Shown: piece by piece, positions 52,223 through 61,611 of the stretch | How positions within the stretch are numbered: position 1 is the stretch's first letter | How the letters are laid out: each line of letters begins with the position of its first letter | Source of the DNA: Blastococcus sp. HT6-30 | Lineage (GTDB): Bacteria > Actinomycetota > Actinomycetes > Mycobacteriales > Geodermatophilaceae | Assembly (NCBI RefSeq): GCF_039729015.1 | Contig: NZ_CP155792.1 | Location: forward strand, 3,058,001 to 3,122,000 | Length of the DNA stretch: 64,000 bases | Direction of reading: 5' to 3' | Notes under the pieces: generated by a model | Seen by the model: only the letters and a program-made list of their open reading frames with translations | Databases searched by the model: none | Told to the model about the DNA's origin: nothing | Translations under genes and position numbers: made by a program

Positions 52223-52371
52223 CCGCGCACCCTAACCGCGGGCGCGGGGACGCTCCCCCCGGGACCACCTCCACGCGGGCCGTGCTCCCGGCGGGCCGGC
52301 CCGGTCGCCGCTCGCGCGGGGTCCGCCACAGCGACGCCAGGCTCGCCGCCTACCGCGGCGGGGCGGCCGCG

Positions 52372-53565
52372 TCAGCCCGTCACTTCCACGCTGTGGCCGG
52401 CGGCCACGCGCCGGAGCAGGGCGGTCAGCGCACGGCTCACCTCGTCGGGCTCCTCCAGGGTCACCATGTGCCCGGCGCCCGGGACGACGACGTAGTCGAC
52501 GGCGTTCTCCCCCGTCTGCTCGAGCCGCTCCACGATGAGGTCGCTGTGCTCCTTGGGGATCATCTTGTCCCGGTCCCCGGTCAGGACGAGCGTGGGCACC
52601 CGGCGCAGGGGTTCCAGCCGGCCGGTCTCGTCGAGGCCGGCCAACGCCGGGTAGAACTCCGCGATCACGTCGACGGGGGTGCCGGCGATCATCGCATCGA
52701 CGTAGCGGACGAGGGCGGGGTCGACGTCGGCCGAGCCGAACGACAGCGCCCTCGTCGCCGCCGACACCAGCTCGGCGGCCGCCCGGCGGGTGCGCTCGGC
52801 GAAGGCCGGCCGGTACCGCATGGTCCACGCGGCGACCGGCAGCACCGCGGCCCGGACGCGGGTGAGCATCTCGGGCAGGCCGAGGCTGAGCCCGGCCAGG
52901 TTGCCGCTGGAGGTGGAGACCAGCGCGGCACCCTTGACCCGGGTGCCGAACAGCTCCGGCCGCATCGCCGCCAGGCCCATGATCGTCATGCCGCCCATGG
53001 AGTGCCCGACGAGGACGACCGGCCCCCGCGGAGCCCGGGCGTCCAGGACCGACCCGAGGTCGGCGGCCAGCTGCTCGATCGTGGAGTGCTCGGCCGGGCC
53101 GCGGCCGGACGAGCCGTGGCCCCGCTGGTCGTAGAAGATCAGGCGCGCCTGCGGGCGGTGCCCGTTCCCGGTGGCCAGCTCCGCGGCGAGCGTGCGCCGC
53201 TGGAAGGCCCACGACCCCATCGACAGGGTGTAGCCGTGCACGAAGACGACGGTCAGCGGGGCGTCCCGCGGCCCGATCTCCTCCACGGCGAGCAGCACGC
53301 CGTCGTCGGCCTGGACCAGCGCGGTGCGGTCGGCCGGTCGGGCCGCGACGCCCAGCGGGTCGACCTGGCGGAGTTGCCCGTCGGTCAGCTCGCGCGGCAG
53401 CTCTGCGGCCGGGCCGAGCTCGGCGGCGCGCACGCGGCGCGCGGCGATGCGGCTGACGGCCATTCCGGCGGCGGTGCCGGCGGCCGCCAGCCCGAGGACC
53501 GCGCCGAGCAGGCCGGCGGTCTGCGCGCGGGTGTGCCGGCCCGCGGGCGGGCGGGTGCGCACCAT
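52372..53565 (-). CDS. Alpha/beta hydrolase with an N-terminal membrane anchor
   Basis: 397 residues from ATG 53565, overlapping the alr stop (TGATG). An N-terminal hydrophobic segment (AGLLGAVLGLAAAGTAAGMA) is followed by a basic stretch. The catalytic domain shows VVFVHGYTLSMGSWAFQ (oxyanion hole), VLVGHSMGGMTIMGLAA (nucleophile GHSMGG) and GAGHMVTLEEPDEV (His). FYDQRGHGSSGRG is typical. The substrate is unknown. Its place downstream of alr is shared with mycobacteria, where a similar hydrolase follows alr. Confidence 0.88.
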   Translation of the reverse strand: MVRTRPPAGRHTRAQTAGLLGAVLGLAAAGTAAGMAVSRIAARRVRAAELGPAAELPRELTDGQLRQVDPLGVAARPADRTALVQADDGVLLAVEEIGPRDAPLTVVFVHGYTLSMGSWAFQRRTLAAELATGNGHRPQARLIFYDQRGHGSSGRGPAEHSTIEQLAADLGSVLDARAPRGPVVLVGHSMGGMTIMGLAAMRPELFGTRVKGAALVSTSSGNLAGLSLGLPEMLTRVRAAVLPVAAWTMRYRPAFAERTRRAAAELVSAATRALSFGSADVDPALVRYVDAMIAGTPVDVIAEFYPALAGLDETGRLEPLRRVPTLVLTGDRDKMIPKEHSDLIVERLEQTGENAVDYVVVPGAGHMVTLEEPDEVSRALTALLRRVAAGHSVEVTG

Positions 53566-54701
53566 CAGACCGCCCCCGCCGAGCCGACGTACCGGCGGGT
53601 GAACCGGCCACCGATCCGGGTGACCAGCTCGTAGTGGATCGTGTCGACGGCGTCGGCCCACTGCTGGGCGGTCGGCTCCCCGTCGCTCCCCGGGCCCCAG
53701 AGCACCACCTCGTCGCCGGGCGCGACCGGGTCGTCCCCGACGTCGACGACGAACTGGTCCATGCACACCCGCCCGGCGATCGTCCGCTGCCGCCCGGCCG
53801 CGAGCACCGGGGCCCGGTTCCCGCCGGCCCGCGGCACCCCGTCGGCGTAGCCGGCCGGCACGAGGGCGAGCGTCGTCTCGGCCGCGGTGGCGTAGGTGTG
53901 CCCGTAGGACACCCCCGCCCCGGCGGCCACCCGCTTGGTCAGCGCGACGCGGGCGCGCACCGTCATCGCCGGCCGGAGACCGTGGTCGGCGGCGTTCCCG
54001 CCCAGCGGGTCCAGCCCGTAGACGGCGATGCCCGGGCGCACCATGTCGAACCAGGTGCCCGGCAGGGCCACGGTGGCCGCGGAGTTCGCCAGGTGGCAGC
54101 GGGCCTCGGTCAGCCCGGCCGCGCGCGCGAGGGCGATCGCCTCCTCGAACACCCGCACCTGGGCGGCGATGGTGGGGTGCGCCGGGGCGTCGGCGTAGGC
54201 CATGTGGCTCCACACCCCCACCACGGCGACGTCGCCGTCGCCCTGGGCCCGCGCGGCTGCGTCCACCAGCCCCGGCCACTCGGCCATGGGAGCGCCCTCG
54301 CGGGAGAGCCCGGTGTCGACGAACAGGTGCAGCCGTGCGGTGCGGCCGGTCGCGCGGGCGGCGGCCACCACCTCCGCGAGGCCCCAGGCGGCGTTCACCG
54401 ACACCTCGACGTCGGCGGCGAGCGCCGCGGTGAAGTCGGCGCCCGGCCCGTGCAGCCACGCGAGCACCGGCGCGGTGATCCCGGCGGCCCGCAGCGCCAG
54501 CGCCTCGTCCAGGACGGCCACCCCGAGCTGGTCGGCCCCGCCGACGAGGGTCGCGCGCGCGGCGGGCACCAGGCCGTGCCCGTAGCCGTCGGCCTTCACG
54601 ACCGCCATCAGCGGGCGGCCGACGCGCTCGCGCAGCACCGCGGTGTTCGCCGCGATCGCGTCGAGGTCGACGACGACCTCTGCTCCGGTCCCGTTCGTCA
54701 C
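53565..54701 (-). CDS. alr: Alanine racemase
   Basis: 378 residues from GTG 54701, overlapping the nnr stop. The PLP-bound Lys lies in LMAVVKADGYGHGLVPAA near residue 38, and the catalytic Tyr of the C-terminal barrel is in GVSYGHTYAT. VRPGIAVYGLDPL and RVCMDQFVVDVGD are typical. It makes D-alanine for peptidoglycan. It lies between nnr and the hydrolase in one overlapping operon. Confidence 0.96.
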   Translation of the reverse strand: MTNGTGAEVVVDLDAIAANTAVLRERVGRPLMAVVKADGYGHGLVPAARATLVGGADQLGVAVLDEALALRAAGITAPVLAWLHGPGADFTAALAADVEVSVNAAWGLAEVVAAARATGRTARLHLFVDTGLSREGAPMAEWPGLVDAAARAQGDGDVAVVGVWSHMAYADAPAHPTIAAQVRVFEEAIALARAAGLTEARCHLANSAATVALPGTWFDMVRPGIAVYGLDPLGGNAADHGLRPAMTVRARVALTKRVAAGAGVSYGHTYATAAETTLALVPAGYADGVPRAGGNRAPVLAAGRQRTIAGRVCMDQFVVDVGDDPVAPGDEVVLWGPGSDGEPTAQQWADAVDTIHYELVTRIGGRFTRRYVGSAGAV

Positions 54702-56191
54702 GGCTCCGAGTCTGGCAGGCCGCCCGACCGGGCACCGCGTACCCGGTCGATCGCCGCGGGGAGGTGCCGCACGAGGTCGCCGGCGATCAGCGGGCCGTTC
54801 GCCGCGGCGACCTGGCCGGCCCGCCCGTGCACGTGCGCCGCCGTAGCGGCCGCCTCCGCTGCCGGCAGCCCCGTGGCCAGCAGCGCGCCGGCGATGCCGG
54901 ACAGGACGTCGCCGGTGCCCGCCGTGGCCAGCCAGGGGGTGCCGGTGGCGTTGACGAAGGCGGTGCCGTCCGGGCCGGCGACCACGGTGGCCTCTCCCTT
55001 GAGCAGGACGACGACGCCCAGATCCCCGGCCAGCCGCCGCGCGGCGCCGATCCGGTCGTCGCCGACCGTTCCGCCACCGGCTCCACCGCCCCCGGCCGAC
55101 CCGAACCGCGCGAACTCCCGGTCGTGGGGCGTCAGCACGGTGGGAGCCGCACGCTGCCGCACCAGCTCCGGCTCCCGGGCGAGCAGCGTCAGCGCGTCGG
55201 CGTCCACGAGCACCGGCAGGTCGGTGCCGAGCACCTCGGCCAGGACGCTGCGCGCGTCGTCGTCGGTGCCCGTGCCGGGGCCCACCACCCAGGCCTGCAC
55301 CCGGCCGGCGTCGGCCGGGCGACCCTCGGTCACGATGGCCTCCGGCCAGGCGGCGCGCACGCCCTCGGCGGCTGTGCCGGCGTAGCGGACCAGTCCGGGC
55401 CGGGTGCGCAGCGCGGCCCCGGTGCACAGCACGCCGGCGCCCGGATAGGTGGCCGAGCCGGCGACGACGCCGACGACCCCTTGCGAGTACTTGTCGTCGT
55501 CGGCGTCCGGGACCGGCAGCCGCGCGGCCGCGTCGGCGTCGGTGAAGCGGCCGGCGGAGGGCCGGGGCAGGTGCGGACCCAGCCCGATGTCGACCAGGTG
55601 CACCTCGCCGGCGTGACCGCGCCCCTCCCCCACGACCAGCCCTGGCTTGACCGCACCGAAGGTGACCGTGTGCGTGGCGGGGAAGGCGGCGCCCTCGACG
55701 GCCCCGGTGTCGGCGTCCACCCCGCTCGGCACGTCGACGGCGACCATCAGCGCGGGCCCGGCGGCCGCCCGCTCGACCAGCGCGGCGGCCTCCGGCCGCA
55801 GGCCGCCGGTGCCGCCGATGCCGACGATCCCGTCGAGGACCAGGTCCGCGCGATCGAGGACCGGCCCGGCCGCCCCGGGCGGCACGCTGCGGCCGCCGGC
55901 GGCGCGCAGCGCGGACAGGCCCGCGGCGTGCGCCCGTGCGGGATCGAGCAGGACTGCCGTGACCCGTGCCCCCCGGGCGGCCAGCCGGGCGCCGGCGAAC
56001 AGCGCGTCGCCACCGTTGTTGCCCGCGCCCACGAGCAGCCCGACACGGGCGCCGTAGGAGCGGCCCAGCAGCCGGAGGCAGACGGTGGCCAGCCCCGCGG
56101 CCGCGCGCTGCATGAGCGCGCCATCGGGCAGGGAGGCGAGCAGCGGGGCCTCGGCCGCCCGGATCTCCGCGGCGGGATGCAGTCCGATCAC
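54698..56191 (-). CDS. nnr: Bifunctional NAD(P)H-hydrate epimerase/dehydratase
   Basis: 497 residues from GTG. The N-terminal YjeF-type epimerase domain (to about residue 215) has [20 protein letters not shown] and [16 protein letters not shown]. The C-terminal kinase-like dehydratase domain has [13 protein letters not shown] and the catalytic [20 protein letters not shown] with its Asp. It repairs hydrated NADH and NADPH. It overlaps acpS and alr by GTGA. Confidence 0.95.
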   Translation of the reverse strand: MIGLHPAAEIRAAEAPLLASLPDGALMQRAAAGLATVCLRLLGRSYGARVGLLVGAGNNGGDALFAGARLAARGARVTAVLLDPARAHAAGLSALRAAGGRSVPPGAAGPVLDRADLVLDGIVGIGGTGGLRPEAAALVERAAAGPALMVAVDVPSGVDADTGAVEGAAFPATHTVTFGAVKPGLVVGEGRGHAGEVHLVDIGLGPHLPRPSAGRFTDADAAARLPVPDADDDKYSQGVVGVVAGSATYPGAGVLCTGAALRTRPGLVRYAGTAAEGVRAAWPEAIVTEGRPADAGRVQAWVVGPGTGTDDDARSVLAEVLGTDLPVLVDADALTLLAREPELVRQRAAPTVLTPHDREFARFGSAGGGGAGGGTVGDDRIGAARRLAGDLGVVVLLKGEATVVAGPDGTAFVNATGTPWLATAGTGDVLSGIAGALLATGLPAAEAAATAAHVHGRAGQVAAANGPLIAGDLVRHLPAAIDRVRGARSGGLPDSEP

Positions 56192-56574
56192 GTGCCCTCC
56201 CGGGCCAGGCCCTCGGCGACGACGACCGCCGAGGCGATGCCGCCGTCGTGGCTGAGCGAGACGTGCCAGGCGGTGACACCGAGCTGCGCCGCCCGGCCGG
56301 CCACCGAGCCCCGGACCTCCAGGTGTGGGCGGCCGTGCTCCCCGACGGTCACCTCCGCGTCGTGCCAGTGCAGGTCGCCGGGGGCGCCGAGGGCCTTCGC
56401 GAGCGCCTCCTTGGCGGCGAACCGCGCGGCCAGCGACTCACCGGTGCGCGGGCCTCCCGAGGGCGTGCGCTGCTCGTCGGTGGTGAACAGCCGGTCCCGC
56501 AGCCCCGGCGTCCGGGCGAGCGAGGACGCGAAGCGGTCCACCGGCACGACGTCGATCCCGACCCCGATGATCAT
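56188..56574 (-). CDS. acpS: Holo-[acyl-carrier-protein] synthase
   Basis: 128 residues. [19 protein letters not shown] carries the metal-binding Asp and [19 protein letters not shown] the Glu and Lys; [17 protein letters not shown] is the third motif. It attaches phosphopantetheine to ACP in fatty acid synthesis. First gene of the acpS-nnr-alr-hydrolase group. Confidence 0.94.
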   Translation of the reverse strand: MIIGVGIDVVPVDRFASSLARTPGLRDRLFTTDEQRTPSGGPRTGESLAARFAAKEALAKALGAPGDLHWHDAEVTVGEHGRPHLEVRGSVAGRAAQLGVTAWHVSLSHDGGIASAVVVAEGLAREGT

Positions 56575-56599
56575 CCGCCCAGTCTGCCGCCTGCCCGCC

Positions 56600-56649
56600 G
56601 TCCTGGCTCACCGCAGCGGGTCCTGGCTCACCGTCGACGGTGAGCCAGG
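56600..56649. repeat. GTCCTGGCTCA hairpin repeat, copy between acpS and glmS
   Basis: GTCCTGGCTCA is at 56600-56610 and again from 56620. A perfect 28-base palindrome spans 56622-56649 (left half CCTGGCTCACCGTC). Related to the copy at 45182-45236. Confidence 0.72.
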
Positions 56650-56689
56650 GCCACGGCCTGGACCCGGGTGACCTGGATCGTCGGGGAAC

Positions 56690-58558
56690 TCACTCCACCG
56701 TGACGCTCTTGGCCAGGTTCCGCGGCTGGTCGACGTCGTAGCCGCGCGTGTCGGCGATCTCGCAGGCGAGCACCTGGAGCGGCACCGTGGTCACCACCGG
56801 GGCCATGAGCGTGGGCGTGCGCGGCACCCGGATCAGGTGGTCGGCGTAGGGCAGCACGTCGTCGTCGCCCTCTTCGGCGATGACGATCGTCCGCGCTCCG
56901 CGCGCCCGGACCTCCTGGATGTTCGAGACGACCTTGCCGTGCACCGAGTTGCGGCTGCGCGGCGAGGGCACCACGACCACCACGGGGGTGCCCTGGTCGA
57001 TCAGGGCGATCGGCCCATGCTTGAGCTCGCCGGCGGCGAAGCCCTCGGCGTGGATGTAGGCCAGCTCCTTGAGCTTCAGCGCGCCCTCCAGCGCCACGGG
57101 GAAGCCGACGTGGCGGCCCAGGAACAGGATCGTGTTCGCGTCGGCCAGCGACCGGCCCAGCTCGCGCACCGGCTCCATCTGCTCGAGGACCTGCGCGACG
57201 GCGTCGGGCAGCAACCGGAGGTCGTCGACGATCGCGGCGATCTCGTCCTCGTACTTCACCCCGCGCACCTGGGCGAGGAACAGCCCGACCAGGTAGCAGG
57301 CCACGACCTGGCTGAGGAACGCCTTGGTCGAGGCGACGGCGATCTCGGGGCCGGCGTGGGTGTAGAGGACGGCGTCGGACTCCCGCGGGATCGTCGAGCC
57401 GTTGGCGTTGCAGATGGCCAGCACGCGGGCCTTCTGCTCCTTGGCGTGCCGCAGCGCCATCAGGGTGTCCATCGTCTCGCCGGACTGGCTGATGACGATG
57501 ACCAGCGTGGAGCGGTCGAGGACGGGGTCGCGGTAGCGGAACTCGCTGGCGACCTCGACCTCGACGGGGATGCGGGTCCAGTGCTCGATGGCGTACTTCG
57601 CGATCAGGCCCGCGTGGTAGCTGGTGCCGCAGGAGACGACGAAGATCTTGTCGACGTCGCGCAGCTCCTGGTCCGACAGGCGCACCTCGTCGAGCACCAG
57701 CTCGCCGTTCTCGGCCAGGCGGCCGAGCAGGGTGTCGGCGACCGCCTGCGGCTGCTCGGCGATCTCCTTGAGCATGAACCAGTCGTAGCCGCCCTTCTCG
57801 GCGGCGGCCGCGTCCCAGTCGACCGTGTAGGCGGTCGGCTCGGCCGGCGTGCCGTCGAAGCCGGTCACCGACAGCCCGCGGGTGCGGTCGATCTCGACGA
57901 CCTGGTCCTGGCCGAGCTCGCGGGCCTCCCGGGTGTGGCCGATGAAGGCGGCGACGTCGGACCCCAGGAAGTACTCGCCCTCCCCGACCCCGACCCCGAC
58001 CACGAGCGGACTGCTGCGGCGGGCGGCGACGAGGGTGTCCGGCTCGGCGACGTGCGTGGCGACGAGGGTGAACGCGCCCTCCAGCCGCTGGCAGACGGCC
58101 CGCATCGCCTCGGCCAGCCGCCCGGACCCCTCGGGGGTGGTCTCGTAGACGGCGGCGAGCAGGTGGGCGACCACCTCGGTGTCGGTCTCGGAGGTGAACT
58201 CCACGCCGGCGGTCTCGCACTCGGCCCGCAGCGCCGCGAAGTTCTCGATGATCCCGTTGTGGATCACCGCGACCGCGCCGTCGGCGGAGACGTGCGGATG
58301 GGCGTTGCGGTCGGTCGGGCCACCGTGGGTGGCCCAGCGGGTGTGCCCGATGCCGATCGTGGCCTCCGGCAGCGGCTGGTCGGCCAGCACCTTCTCCAGG
58401 TTGGCCAGCTTGCCGGCCTTCTTCGCCGTGCTCAGCTCACCGCCGGCGACGACGGCGATGCCCGCGGAGTCGTACCCGCGGTACTCGAGCCGGCGCAGCC
58501 CCTCGAGGACGACGCCGAGGGCGTCCTGAGGGCCGACGTATCCCACGATGCCGCACAT
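56690..58558 (-). CDS. glmS: Glutamine-fructose-6-phosphate aminotransferase (isomerising)
   Basis: 622 residues. Catalytic Cys follows the initiator Met (CGIVGYVGPQDALGVVLEG), and RLEYRGYDSAGIAVV and WATHGGPTDRNAHPH belong to the amidotransferase domain. Two SIS domains follow (VSCGTSYHAGLIAKYAIEHW; ETMDTLMALRHAKEQKARVL). The end PRNLAKSVTVE is canonical. It makes glucosamine-6-phosphate for cell wall. glmM lies upstream, on the same strand. No ribozyme of the Gram-positive glmS type is seen ahead of it. Confidence 0.97.
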   Translation of the reverse strand: MCGIVGYVGPQDALGVVLEGLRRLEYRGYDSAGIAVVAGGELSTAKKAGKLANLEKVLADQPLPEATIGIGHTRWATHGGPTDRNAHPHVSADGAVAVIHNGIIENFAALRAECETAGVEFTSETDTEVVAHLLAAVYETTPEGSGRLAEAMRAVCQRLEGAFTLVATHVAEPDTLVAARRSSPLVVGVGVGEGEYFLGSDVAAFIGHTREARELGQDQVVEIDRTRGLSVTGFDGTPAEPTAYTVDWDAAAAEKGGYDWFMLKEIAEQPQAVADTLLGRLAENGELVLDEVRLSDQELRDVDKIFVVSCGTSYHAGLIAKYAIEHWTRIPVEVEVASEFRYRDPVLDRSTLVIVISQSGETMDTLMALRHAKEQKARVLAICNANGSTIPRESDAVLYTHAGPEIAVASTKAFLSQVVACYLVGLFLAQVRGVKYEDEIAAIVDDLRLLPDAVAQVLEQMEPVRELGRSLADANTILFLGRHVGFPVALEGALKLKELAYIHAEGFAAGELKHGPIALIDQGTPVVVVVPSPRSRNSVHGKVVSNIQEVRARGARTIVIAEEGDDDVLPYADHLIRVPRTPTLMAPVVTTVPLQVLACEIADTRGYDVDQPRNLAKSVTVE

Positions 58559-58633
58559 TGGACCGAGGGTACCGGGAGCCGACCGGCCATCGTGCCCGCG
58601 CGCGGGTCCCCGCAGCCCCGACGGGTGAGGCGG

Positions 58634-59977
58634 TCAGCCCGCCGCGGCGACGACGGCCGCGAGACGCCGGGCGACGGTGTCGGCCTGCTCCTGGGTGGGA
58701 GCCTCCACCATCACGCGGACCAGCTGCTCGGTGCCCGACGGGCGCAGCAGCACCCGGCCGGCGTCGCCCAGCTCCGCCGCCACCGCGTTGACGGCGGCGG
58801 CGACCTCGTCGCTCTCGGCGACGGCGAGCCGGTCGGAGACGGGGACGTTGATCAGCACCTGCGGCAGCCGCTGCACCACGGAGGTCAGCTCCGCCAGGGA
58901 AGCGCCGGTGGCGGCCATGCGGGAGAGCAGGGCCAGGCCGGTGAGCAGCCCGTCGCCCGTGGTGGCGTGGTCCAGGAAGACCAGGTGCCCGCTCTGCTCC
59001 CCGCCGAGGCTGAGGTCGTGCGCGCGCAGGGTCTCCAGCACGTAGCGGTCGCCCACGGCCGTGGTGCTCACCGAGATGCCGGCGTCGCGCATGGTGTGGT
59101 GGAAGCCGAGGTTGCTCATCACCGTGGCGACGACGGTGTCGGACTTCAGCGCCCCGCGCTCGTGCAGGGCCAGCGCGCACACCGCGAGGATGGCGTCGCC
59201 GTCGACGACGTCACCGGCGGCGGTCACGGCGAGGCAGCGGTCGGCGTCACCGTCGTGGGCGATGCCGATGTCGGCGCCGCGCTCGCGGACGGCCGCGATC
59301 AGCGGCTCGAGGTGGGTGGATCCGACGCCGTCGTTGATGTTCCAGCCGTCGGGCTCGCAGCCGATCGCGTGGACGGTGGCCCCGGCGCGGCGGTAGACCT
59401 CCGGCGCGGCGGCGGCGGCCGCACCGTGGGCGGCGTCGACGACGACGGACAGCCCGGTCAGGGGCCGGTCCACGGTGGAGAGCAGGTGCTCGACGTAGGC
59501 GTCGGTCCCGTCGGCCAGCGCGCTCACGCGGCCGATCAGGTTGCCCGTGGGGCGGTGCCCTTCCAGCGAGTCGGAGGTGACGGTCCGCTCGATCGCGGCC
59601 TCGAGCGCGTCGGGGAGCTTGTGCCCACCCCGGCTGAACAGCTTGATGCCGTTGTCGGGCATCGGGTTGTGGCTGGCCGAGATCATGACGCCGAGGTCGG
59701 CGTCGCTGCGGCCGGTCAGCCAGGCCAGCGCCGGCGTGGGGACCACCCCGGCGAGGTGCACCTCGGCTCCGGCGCTCGTGAGGCCCGCGACGACCGCGGC
59801 CTCGAGCATCTCCCCGCTGGCGCGGGGGTCGCGGCCGACGACCGCGACGGGACGCGAGGTCCCGTCGCGGTCGGCGAGCACGCTTGCGGCGGCACGCGCC
59901 ACCGAGAGGGCCAGCTCCGGCGTGAGGTCGGAGTTGGCCCGACCCCGGACGCCGTCGGTCCCGAAGAGGCGACCCAC
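58634..59977 (-). CDS. glmM: Phosphoglucosamine mutase
   Basis: 447 residues from [23 protein letters not shown] starts it, the phosphorylated Ser is in [19 protein letters not shown] near residue 102, and the metal loop is [26 protein letters not shown] is the phosphate-binding end. It converts glucosamine-6-phosphate to glucosamine-1-phosphate. It follows rpsI after only 11 bases and precedes glmS, so ribosomal and wall genes may share transcripts. Confidence 0.97.
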   Translation of the reverse strand: MGRLFGTDGVRGRANSDLTPELALSVARAAASVLADRDGTSRPVAVVGRDPRASGEMLEAAVVAGLTSAGAEVHLAGVVPTPALAWLTGRSDADLGVMISASHNPMPDNGIKLFSRGGHKLPDALEAAIERTVTSDSLEGHRPTGNLIGRVSALADGTDAYVEHLLSTVDRPLTGLSVVVDAAHGAAAAAAPEVYRRAGATVHAIGCEPDGWNINDGVGSTHLEPLIAAVRERGADIGIAHDGDADRCLAVTAAGDVVDGDAILAVCALALHERGALKSDTVVATVMSNLGFHHTMRDAGISVSTTAVGDRYVLETLRAHDLSLGGEQSGHLVFLDHATTGDGLLTGLALLSRMAATGASLAELTSVVQRLPQVLINVPVSDRLAVAESDEVAAAVNAVAAELGDAGRVLLRPSGTEQLVRVMVEAPTQEQADTVARRLAAVVAAAG

Positions 59978-59988
59978 GGACGTACCGG

Positions 59989-60408
59989 TCAGCGCTTGGA
60001 GTACTGAGGCGCCTTGCGGGCCTTCTTGAGCCCGTACTTCTTGCGCTCCTTGACCCGCGGGTCACGGGTCAGGAAGCCGGCCTTCTTGAGGGCGGGGCGG
60101 TCCTCGGCCTCGACCTCGATGAGGGCGCGGGCGATGGCCAGGCGCAGCGCGCCGGCCTGGCCCGTGACGCCGCCACCCTTGAGGATGCCGACGACGTCGT
60201 ACTGCTCGCCCTTCTCCAGGGTCACGAACGGCTCACGGATGAGCTGCTGGTGCACCTTGTTGGGGAAGTACTCCTCGAGGGTCCGGCCGTTCAGGGTGAA
60301 CTGGCCGGTGCCGGGGAGCAGCCGGACGCGGACGACCGCTTCCTTGCGCCGGCCGACGGTCTGGACCGGACGCCCGTCGGCGTCGGTCACGGTCAGTGCG
60401 CTGGTCAC
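59989..60408 (-). CDS. rpsI: Ribosomal protein S9
   Basis: 139 residues from GTG 60408, overlapping rplM (GTGA). [20 protein letters not shown] opens the conserved part; the start of the protein is a short polar extension. The end [17 protein letters not shown] places the basic tail in the P-site of the 30S subunit. Gene order rplM-rpsI is universal in bacteria. Confidence 0.98.
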   Translation of the reverse strand: MTSALTVTDADGRPVQTVGRRKEAVVRVRLLPGTGQFTLNGRTLEEYFPNKVHQQLIREPFVTLEKGEQYDVVGILKGGGVTGQAGALRLAIARALIEVEAEDRPALKKAGFLTRDPRVKERKKYGLKKARKAPQYSKR

Positions 60409-60848
60409 TGGGCCACCTGCTTGATCTCGTAGGTCTGGGGCTGCTGCGCGGCGTGCGGGTGCTCCGGGCCGGCGTAGACCTTGAGCTTCTTCAGCATCTG
60501 CCGACCGAGGGTGTTGTGCGGGAGCATGCCCTTGATCGCGCGCTCGATGACCCGGTCGGGGTGCGTGCGCAGCTGGTCGCCGACGTTGATGGTCTTGAGA
60601 CCACCCGGGTGACCGGAGTGCCGGTAGGCGAGCTTGTCGTCCCGCTTCGACCCCGTCAGGGCGACCTTGCCGGCGTTGACGATGACGACGAAGTCGCCGA
60701 CGTCGACGTGCGGGGCGTACTGGGGCTTGTGCTTGCCGCGCAGGAGCTGCGCGGTCTGGCTGGCCAGTCGACCGAGCACCACGTCAGTGGCGTCGATGAC
60801 GTGCCAGGCCCGGGCGACCTCGCCGGGCTTGGGGGTGTACGTGCGCAC
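60405..60848 (-). CDS. rplM: Ribosomal protein L13
   Basis: 147 residues from GTG 60848. [20 protein letters not shown], then [20 protein letters not shown] and [20 protein letters not shown]. It is an early-binding 50S protein. The 166 bases upstream may hold a leader and promoter; I see no structure there that I recognise. Confidence 0.98.
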   Translation of the reverse strand: MRTYTPKPGEVARAWHVIDATDVVLGRLASQTAQLLRGKHKPQYAPHVDVGDFVVIVNAGKVALTGSKRDDKLAYRHSGHPGGLKTINVGDQLRTHPDRVIERAIKGMLPHNTLGRQMLKKLKVYAGPEHPHAAQQPQTYEIKQVAQ

Positions 60849-60989
60849 GGCGCTCGTGTCCTCCGTCGTCGTCGGGATGGCTGGTGGGATCGCCTCACCG
60901 AGCACGGGAGACAGCGACGACGCGCGGGCACCAGCCGGCACACGCGCCAACCGAGCACGATACCAGCCCGAGCCACGACCTCGACCTGG

Positions 60990-61039
60990 CCCTCCTGCAG
61001 GGCCCGTCGCGAGTCTACGAGCGGTGGGGGGCAGCAGGG
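60990..61039 (-). repeat. CTCGCANGCTCG-type hairpin element overlapping the end of the carbonic anhydrase gene
   Basis: The minus-strand core is CTCGTAGACTCG (61010-61021), which contains the stop codon TAG of the carbonic anhydrase gene. Arms CCCTCCTGC (60990-60998) and GCAGCAGGG (61031-61039) pair with one mismatch. The last eight codons (DPAAPHRS) come from the element. Confidence 0.68.
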
Positions 61040-61524
61040 TCCTCGATCTCACGCAGGCGGCCGGTCTCCACGTCGTAGACGGTTCCGCGGACCTCGTGCG
61101 AGAGCAGGTACGGGCAGTCCTGCAGCAGGCGGATGGACTCGCGCACGTCGGCGTCGACGTCGGTGAAGGTGCGCGCGGCCCACGGCGGCCGACGGCCCGT
61201 GGCCTTCTCCACCAGGTCGGCGAAGTCGACGTCGTTGCTCTTCTGCAGCCCGCAGTCGGTGTGGTGCACCAGCACGATCTCGCGGGTGCCGAGCAGGTGC
61301 TGGGAGATCGTCAGCGAACGGACGGTGTCCTCGGTGACCACCCCGCCGGCGTTGCGGATGACGTGCGCGTCACCCACCTCGAGCCCCAGCAGCGGGAACA
61401 GCGGCATCCGCGAGTCCATGCAGGCGACGACGGCGACCTTCCGCGCCGGCGCCACCGGCTTGCTGCCGGGGAACTGCTGCGCCCACTGCTCGTTCGCCTC
61501 GAGCATCCGGTCGATCTCGGCCAT
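61015..61524 (-). CDS. Beta-class carbonic anhydrase
   Basis: 169 residues from ATG 61524, the start of a clear family sequence ([20 protein letters not shown]). Zinc ligands: CMDSRM (CxDxR) near residue 35 and HHTDCGLQ (HxxC) near residue 88. [20 protein letters not shown] is typical. It hydrates CO2 to bicarbonate. The last eight residues appear to be supplied by a hairpin repeat. It is upstream of rplM on the same strand and divergent from moeA. Confidence 0.92.
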   Translation of the reverse strand: MAEIDRMLEANEQWAQQFPGSKPVAPARKVAVVACMDSRMPLFPLLGLEVGDAHVIRNAGGVVTEDTVRSLTISQHLLGTREIVLVHHTDCGLQKSNDVDFADLVEKATGRRPPWAARTFTDVDADVRESIRLLQDCPYLLSHEVRGTVYDVETGRLREIEDPAAPHRS

Positions 61525-61611
61525 GCGGCCCCCTCCCTCTCCTGGTGGTGCCGGGGACACTAACCGGCGGGCGGCGAGGTGCGCCCGGGCGGAATCGGCC
61601 AGGATGGGCTG

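Noticed and set aside
56560-56700. A glmS-type ribozyme or riboswitch near glmS
   Set aside because: This stretch is after acpS and downstream of glmS on the minus strand; the true upstream side (58559-58633) is only 75 bases long and shows no such fold.
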